From Diphasiastrum complanatum (Eukaryota > Streptophyta > Lycopodiopsida > Lycopodiales > Lycopodiaceae): DNA of 64,000 bases. The stretch's first letter is position 1, and each line of letters starts with the position of its first letter. The notes beneath the pieces are model-generated. The model saw only the letters and a list, made by a program, of their open reading frames with translations, did no database searches and was not told the origin of the DNA. A program made the position numbers and the translations under genes. Where the stretch lies: the NCBI GenBank assembly GCA_029204225.1, contig CM055109.1:37916991-37980990 (forward strand). The letters are read 5' to 3'. This document shows, piece by piece, positions 58,322 through 64,000 of this stretch.

Positions 58322-58769
58322 TGTTAGGGACCCAACTCCCTTGGGTCCCAAACCCAGACTTGAGACCGGATGGTGACTGGGCCTGTAGACTTGACCGGTG
58401 ACTCGTGAACCTGCATGGTTGCCACGTGTCATGATCCAGGAGTGCACATGGCTTGGAGTCTCTCTCCTTGGAGGTATACAAGGGGAGGAGGACTCATTTG
58501 CCATCCATTCTGTCTACCTAGGAGGAGGTGGATGGAGAGCGTGTGCACGGCCAGGATGTATTGCTAGCATGAGGCAGGAGATGGCTGAGAGCCTATTCTG
58601 TGGTATGGGATGCCGTCTGGGATGGAGGTCGGATCCAGCTTGATACGGTCACAGGCCAGGGCACGGTGGGTGGACCCGGATTAGGTCCTACGGCGGGGTG
58701 AAACGTGAATCGTTCGGTCTCTTGTGGTAAACCGACACCTGGAGGTTTGCAGTAAGTGAGATTGTAGCA
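58322..58769 (+). repeat. Chromovirus 5' LTR
   Basis: 448 bases, TGTTAGGGACC...ATTGTAGCA. It contains the CACGTG-like GCCACGTGTCATG motif and ends three bases before the primer-binding site. Confidence 0.95.
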
Positions 58770-58771
58770 TA

Positions 58772-58788
58772 TGGTATCAGAGCCACTG
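58772..58788 (+). promoter_or_regulatory. Primer-binding site, initiator tRNA-Met
   Basis: TGGTATCAGAGCCACTG: the first 12 bases are the standard plant tRNA-Met-i complement. Confidence 0.9.
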
Positions 58789-59639
58789 CATACTGAAAGC
58801 AGGTGCGTTGATCCGTAGTAGATGTCTTGTAACTTACGACGCTTCTACTGGATTTCAAAACGGGTTAGAATTGCATTTTTATGCACCCTTCAGGGTTTTG
58901 TCTCTCCGCTGTTTTTTAAGTAAAATTGAAGAAGAAGTTTTTAAAAAAAAAACAGTAGGGAGCCAAAGGAAGATTTGCCACGTGGCACTGTCCAGGAAAG
59001 GACAGGTGGCAGTCCTTCCTACATCTATTCCGCTCAGATTCAGGCGTTGGTCTGATCGCGATGGGCCCTCCTCAGCTTAGCGTAAAAACTTATATAGTTC
59101 ATCGCTGCCTGTCCAGAATGGACCCTCAAAAAAGTGTTGAGGAATCTGCCACGTGGCATCTCTAGGGCCTTGTGAGGTGGCAGCTGGCAGCGCCCTGCTG
59201 TTGCGATGTCTTTCTGATCCTTAATTGAGAAAATCGGGGCCCTCCCTGAAATTTTAACTTGTTTGTCTTCTGCCTGTCCTTGTTAATCAGCGATGGACAG
59301 TTTCAAGAAAATAAAAAATTTTAAGGGGGAAGGGGGCTGTAGGCCACCTGGCAGATTGCTAGGAGAAGGCCAGAAGGCTGAGGTGGAAGCTAGGTGGCAA
59401 GGCAAAGCCACTTGGCAGTTGGTAGGATGGCATGTAGAGGGAGGTATGCCTCTTCTATGCCTCTGTTTTATGTGTGGTGCATCCTTCTCTTTGCTTCTCT
59501 TATTCCTCTACGCAGCCATGGACAATACCATTTGGTTTGTGAAGAGACAGCAAGAGTAGCTTTGTATCTACCTTCCTTGAGTACCTTTTGATTCTCTTCT
59601 ATCTTCTTTTCTTAATTCACCTCTCTTCTCTTTGTAAAA

Positions 59640-60740
59640 ATGGAACCTACTCCTACTACACAGCCTATGTCCCCTGTTCATGAGGCTACAGTATCTGCCT
59701 CTGTCTTAGACCCTGATGCTTTGATGCTGGCTATTAACAGTCTCCAACAACATATTGTGGATATGCAAGCAAAGCACAGTCGGGATCAGTAGGATCTCAA
59801 GGAATTGACGCAGCTAAGAAGATTGGTGCATCAACCCTTGTTTACTCCTGAAGTTTTTGCTGGGGAAAAGAAGGATAGAACCCCGGAGGCGGTCTTGCAA
59901 TGGCTGGATCGATGGAATTCGCACTTTTCCATGCACGATTCATCCAAGGACAACAAGATCAATCTCGCTGTCATGTACCTGCGAGGTGAAGCATTTACCT
60001 GGTGGCAAGATATAAGGGGTAAGCCTGAAGTTCCTAGGAATTAGGAGGATTTCTGTAAGGCCTTTAAGGCGGCCTTCCTTCCTATTCTTGATGATTTTGA
60101 ATTTTACCGTCAGTATGCGACGATCCATATGGGAACCGGCCCTTGGATCAGTATTGGCAAGAATTTCAAGAGGTCTATTCTAGTTTTGCAACTAGAATAG
60201 ATCCTTTGCTAGTAAAGTTACATTTCATACTGGGGTTGCCAAGAGATTATCAGCTAGAGGTCAGGAGGAACCAACCTCTTACCCTCGAGGATGCTGTTCG
60301 CTTCGCCAGAATCTACGATGATAATCATACGATGGCTAAGCCTGAGACTGGTGTCTTGCCCGACGTAAAGGGTAAGAGGCGTTTCTTTCCAAAGAAATCG
60401 AAAGATAAGGCAAAGGAAGGCGCTTCAGGTTCAGGGAAATCGAAGAAAAGATCTACCTTGGACCAGGAAACCTTCATGAAAGCCAGAAGCGACAATCTGT
60501 GCTTCAATTGCATGGAATCAGGTCATGTCGTGAAGGAATGTCCAAAGAAACGGAAAGCTAAAGGGGCATCTTTTAAGACGCCAGGTAACTCTAGCATATC
60601 TAGTATAGATCTTTCCTTTGCTGGTAATTATGTGTGTGAGCATTGTTGTTTTAATACGGCTGTTTTTGGCCCTCATGACCTCATTCGGATGAAGGGGGTT
60701 GTGGGTGGTCAAGCCGTAACTGTTTTATTTGACGATGGTT
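59640..60740 (+). pseudogene. Chromovirus gag and start of protease
   Basis: Starts MEPTPTTQPMSPVHEA. The capsid-like part has VLQWLDRWNSHF, AVMYLRGEAFTWWQD and KAAFLPILDDFEFYRQYA, continued by LHFILGLPRDYQLEVRR. A zinc knuckle CFNCMESGHVVKEC (C-x2-C-x4-H-x4-C) is at 60500-60541. Protease is reduced to TVLFDDGSTQFV near 60,719-60,755. Lesions: TAG at 59790 and 60042 and a frameshift near 60,125-60,143. After the protease trace the sequence jumps into the end of the RT. Confidence 0.9.
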
Positions 60741-60762
60741 CCACACAATTTGTGTTCTTCCA

Positions 60763-62836
60763 GAAGAGGTTGTTATACCTTGGTCACATTATTTTGGACC
60801 ATGGGTTGGAAATTGACCCAAATAAAGTCCGACAAGTGAATGGCCTATCCCTAAAACCATCCGGGAGGTTAAGTCCTTTTTGGGCTTTACGGGGTTTCTT
60901 CATAGATTCATCTTGAACTATGCATTAATTGCATTGGCCTTGACGAATGTCCTCAGAGGGGCTAAAAGAGTTAGCCGGCACAGTATTTGAGGTTCTCAAA
61001 ACTCTGATTCAACTCTTCAATCCGCCTATTCTACACATAGTGGATCCTAACAAGCCGTATGTACTTGAAACGGATGCCAGTGACTATGCTATAGGCGCAG
61101 TCCTATATCAGGATGGTAGACCGGTAGCTTTTGAAAGCAAGAAGTTGGACCTTGCTCAAAGGCGGTATTCCACCTATGACAAGGAACTTTTTGCTGTCAT
61201 TAACGCCCTGAAAGTTTGGAGACATTACTTGTATGGCTCCCAGTTTACTATAGTTACTGACCATCAAGCGTTAAAGTATATTAACGATGCGGTCGACCTT
61301 AGGGTTCGTAAGGCCAAATGGTCAGAGATGCTCCAAGAATTTCATTATGACATTGAGTACCGGAAGGGTACCTCTAATAGTGTCGCGGATGCCTTAAGCC
61401 GGATTGGAGAGGTTAATCAGTTAAGCTTTTCTGAGATCCAATCTGAGTTGCATCTGTCCTTAAGAGATTTGTGTAAGACCGATAGGTACTTCGGTCGTAT
61501 TTGGCTAGACGTCCTGGCAGGTTCTTCTAGATCTAGTGATGAGCTTAAAATGCAGGATTCCAAGATTTATCCTCAGGTTAAGTTACAAAGAGTCTATTCC
61601 ATTAGGAATGGGTTACTTTTCCGGAATGGAAAAGTTTGTGTGCCAGAAAATGATGATATAAGGGCCCAAATCCTGCATGAATGTCATGACAGCCCATGTG
61701 CAGGGCACCCTGGCGCTCAAAGGACGCTTGACTTAGTAAAAAGGAACTTTTACTAGCCAAACTTAAAAGGTCAAGTGAAGGCATATGTTCGCAAGTGTGC
61801 GCAATGCCAAGTTAACAAAGCTGAAAGACTTAAGGCAGCTGGTTTGTTAATGCGCTTGGAAATTCCCGAAAGAAAATGGGAAAGCATTTCCATGGACTTT
61901 GTGGTTGGGCTACCTCGGACGGGGAAGCAAAATGATGCCATTTGGGTAATGGTTGACAGGTTAACTAAAATGGCGCAGTTCATACCAACCAAGCAAACTG
62001 TCAAAGCTTCTGAACTTGCGCAGCTTTTCGTGGAAAAGTTTTTCAGGTTGTTTGGTTTGCCAAATGACATTGTTAGTGATTGAGATCCAAAGTTCACTGG
62101 CAAATTCTGGCAAGCGGTCTTTGAAAAATTAGAGACCACTCTAAGTTTGGGGTCATCAGATCATCCTGAATCGGATGGTCAGACAGAGAGGACAAACCAG
62201 TCTATGGAAGATATGCTTCGGGCATATGTTTCCAAAAGACAGTCAGATTGGGAAAGGTACCTTCCATTGATTGAGTTTGCGTATAATAGCGCAAAGCACT
62301 CAGCGACGGGTTTTAGTCCATTTTCTCTGATGTATGGTTTCCAGCCTAGGGCTCCCATTTCAGTGGGCCTCAAAGGCCTCAAGGTTAAAGCAGCAGTAGA
62401 CTTCCTGCATGATATGCAAAAAATGTTGCTTGTTGCTCGTGAAAACGTAATAACGGCGCAAGATAGAGCCCAATTTTACGCCAATCAAAAGCGACAACCT
62501 AGGGTCTATGAGGAGGGGGCTTGGGTATATCTTAGAATTCCAAAAGATTCTAAGGTACTAAGGACTGGAAAATGTCCTAAGTTATCACCTCGTTATGCAG
62601 GGTCGTTCCGAATAGTAAATAAACTCCATCGGAATGCGTACCAGTTGGAACTTCCTCAAGGTGTTAAGGTACATCCAGTTTTTCACATTAGTCGTTTAAA
62701 GGAACGACTTGGTGGAAAGGATGACTTGATACCTCAGGAGGACTTAGTTCGGCTGGAGGACCTATCATCCTTTGTACCTACCGAACCACAGCCATTGTTG
62801 ATGTATGTCAACGTGGACTCAGGAACCGGCAGGTAA
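60763..62836 (+). pseudogene. Chromovirus pol: RT tail, RNase H, integrase
   Basis: The RT is represented only by its end (LYLGHIILDHGLEIDPNKVR and a GF-like segment); fingers, palm and the catalytic aspartates are missing. RNase H has YVLETDASDYAIGAVLYQ, ELFAVINALKVWRHYL and FTIVTDHQALKYI. The integrase HHCC finger (HECHDSPCAGHPG ... CAQCQ) is broken by TAG at 61,754. The DDE core shows MDFVVGLP (D), NDIVSD (D, followed by TGA at 62,081) and ESDGQTERTNQSMED (E). The C-terminal GPY/F-type region has GKCPKLSPRYAGSFRIV and HPVFHISRLKERL. Confidence 0.9.
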
Positions 62837-62935
62837 CTGAGTACTTGGTTCGTTGGAAAGGAAATTCCGAGGACGATGACACTTGGGAGAAGGAACTTGA
62901 CCTTAAACTGAGATTTCTTGGTTTTCTTCCTTAGA
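62795..62935 (+). pseudogene. Integrase C-terminal chromodomain, out of frame
   Basis: One base out of frame with the integrase, 62,790-62,935 encodes RGLRNRQVTEYLVRWKG, then SEDDDTWEKE and FLGFLP. R..RNR.V.EYLVRWKG....D.TWE is the chromovirus chromodomain, which binds methylated histone H3 and steers insertion into heterochromatin. It places the element among the chromoviruses. Confidence 0.85.
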
Positions 62936-62949
62936 TAAGGAATTTTTTC

Positions 62950-62961
62950 AGGAAGAGGGAA
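62950..62961 (+). promoter_or_regulatory. Polypurine tract
   Basis: AGGAAGAGGGAA directly before the 3' LTR; the plus-strand priming site. Confidence 0.9.
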
Positions 62962-63410
62962 TGTTAGGGACCCAACTCCCTTGGGGTCCCAAACCCAGAC
63001 TTGAGACCGGACGATGACTGGGCCTGTAGACTTGATCGGTGACTCGTGAACCTGCATGGTTGCCACGTGTCATGATCCAGGAGTGCACATGGCTTGGAGT
63101 CTCTCTTCTTGGAGGTATACAAGGGGAGGAGGACTCATTTGCCATCCATTCTGTCTACCTAGGAGGAGGTGGATGGAGAGCGTGTGCACGGCCAGGATGT
63201 ATTGCTAGCATGAGGCAGGAGATGGCTGAGAGCCTAGGCGGTGGTATGGGACGCCGTCTGGGATGGAGGTCGGATCCAGCTTGATACGATCATAGGCCAG
63301 GGCACGGTGGGTGGACCCGGATTAGGTCCTACGGCGGGGTGGAACGTGAATCGTTCGGTCTCTTGTGGTTAACCGGTACCTGGAGGTTTGCAGTAAGTGA
63401 GATTGTAACA
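62962..63410 (+). repeat. Chromovirus 3' LTR
   Basis: 449 bases, matching the 5' LTR apart from about 15 substitutions and one extra G. Confidence 0.95.
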
Positions 63411-63904
63411 CCATCTCTCTTGTCTTGGAGCTTGAGCTTTGGTGTTTGCGTGTTTGCTAATTTCTTGATTCTCCATGTATTTAAATGATTTCTGTTGTGC
63501 TACTGATGTGCTTGTCTATCATAGTTATGATGCTATATAAGATGATCTGTAGATTTCATATTAGAGCCTGATCAGAGCCTTGAATAAGCACCTCAATCTT
63601 CAAACTAGGTGACCTACTTGTGGCACAAATATTTTCATATTGCAGTTGGTACTAGTGGAGAGCTATCATTATGAGGATGGCAGCCGTAAAACAAATTGAA
63701 TTTTGAGCAGTTTTCCATAAGTTTTGGAGAGCAGCTTGTGGAGAATTAGGGCGCACTTTCTGTAGGGAGATCCTACGAAGGTGCCAAGCGGATTTTGGAC
63801 AACGACTAGGACAACCATAGTGTGTGATAGATTCCAAGTTATAAGCTTAGGGGTTTTATCAAGTGGCAGAATTCCCTAGGCTCTTACCCTAGTTTCTCTT
63901 TTTT

Positions 63905-64000
63905 GAATCTCCATGTTTAATCTATCAGAAAGTTTGCTCAATGGATCTAGCAAGCTAGATGGCACCAATTATAGTGTCTGGAAGTTCAAGATGGAAAACA
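63905..64000 (+). CDS. Start of a Ty1/copia gag, cut by the window edge
   Basis: Encodes LLNGSSKLDGTNYSVWKFKM, the first conserved stretch of copia gag (KLDG.NY..WK..M). TATTAGAGCCTGATCAGAGC at 63,561-63,580 may be a degenerate tRNA-Met-i primer site. It lies in the same U2AF65 intron as the chromovirus, also on the plus strand. Confidence 0.6.

Larger units (their letters stand above)
58322..63410 (+). mobile_element. Ty3/gypsy chromovirus LTR retrotransposon inserted in a U2AF65 intron
   Basis: A 5,089-bp element in the same orientation as the gene, bounded by a perfect 5-bp target duplication CCATC (58317-58321 and 63411-63415). Order: LTR, tRNA-Met-i primer site, gag with zinc knuckle, protease trace, RT tail, RNase H, integrase, GPY/F region, chromodomain, polypurine tract, LTR. 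Most of the RT is deleted, and stops and frameshifts interrupt the ORFs, so it cannot move by itself. By eye the LTRs differ by about 15 substitutions and one indel in 449 bases, a fairly recent insertion. Confidence 0.95.

Noticed and set aside
58175-58643. Frames in the LTR (also at 62948-63284)
   Set aside because: The same frames occur in both LTRs; they are non-coding LTR sequence.

Overview
This window is nuclear DNA from a plant with a large, repeat-rich genome. The evidence is a plant-type U2AF65 splicing-factor gene with clear spliceosomal introns, a tRNA-Phe-like gene, copia and chromovirus LTR retrotransposons, Helitron-like termini and very many (GA)n, (CT)n and (CA)n microsatellites. 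A likely Penelope-like remnant and the great intron length hint at a non-flowering vascular plant such as a fern, but this is inference; I cannot name the species.

Layout. 0.85-2.06 kb: remnant of an unrecognised gene. 2.37-3.73 kb: a histone H3/CENH3-like gene with its own TATA box, a very long tail and two coding breaks. 4.1-8.1 kb: a diverged LTR end and a decayed minus-strand copia element. 8.45 kb: tRNA-Phe-like gene. 8.94-19.84 kb: apparently three Helitron-like elements head to tail; the middle one carries an AHA1-like pseudogene, a three-exon NIP30-like fragment and an unknown exon pair. 20.4-22.7 kb: a G+T-rich stretch without a credible gene. 22.9-28.8 kb: microsatellites, a minus-strand gag gene with primer-binding site and LTR, and a hairpin-bearing tandem repeat. 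29.4-35.85 kb: a rearranged minus-strand LTR retrotransposon with a Penelope-like fragment duplicated at both LTR junctions. 35.85-37.85 kb: the Penelope-like remnant. 37.9-42.1 kb: minisatellites, an A+C-rich tandem array and a minus-strand Helitron relative. 43.9-44.8 kb: LTR and copia remnants. 45-51 kb: AT-rich DNA in which I see no gene. 51.05 kb: a tRNA-derived SINE-like element.

51.9 kb to the right edge: the 5' half of the U2AF65 gene (six exons; the RRM exons must lie beyond the window). Intron 3 holds a hAT-like remnant. The intron after exon 6 is over 6.5 kb long and holds a nearly complete chromovirus (58,322-63,410, target duplication CCATC) and the start of a copia gag.

Only U2AF65, and perhaps the H3-like locus and the tRNA, look like resident host genes. 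Almost everything else is transposon DNA or gene fragments carried with it.
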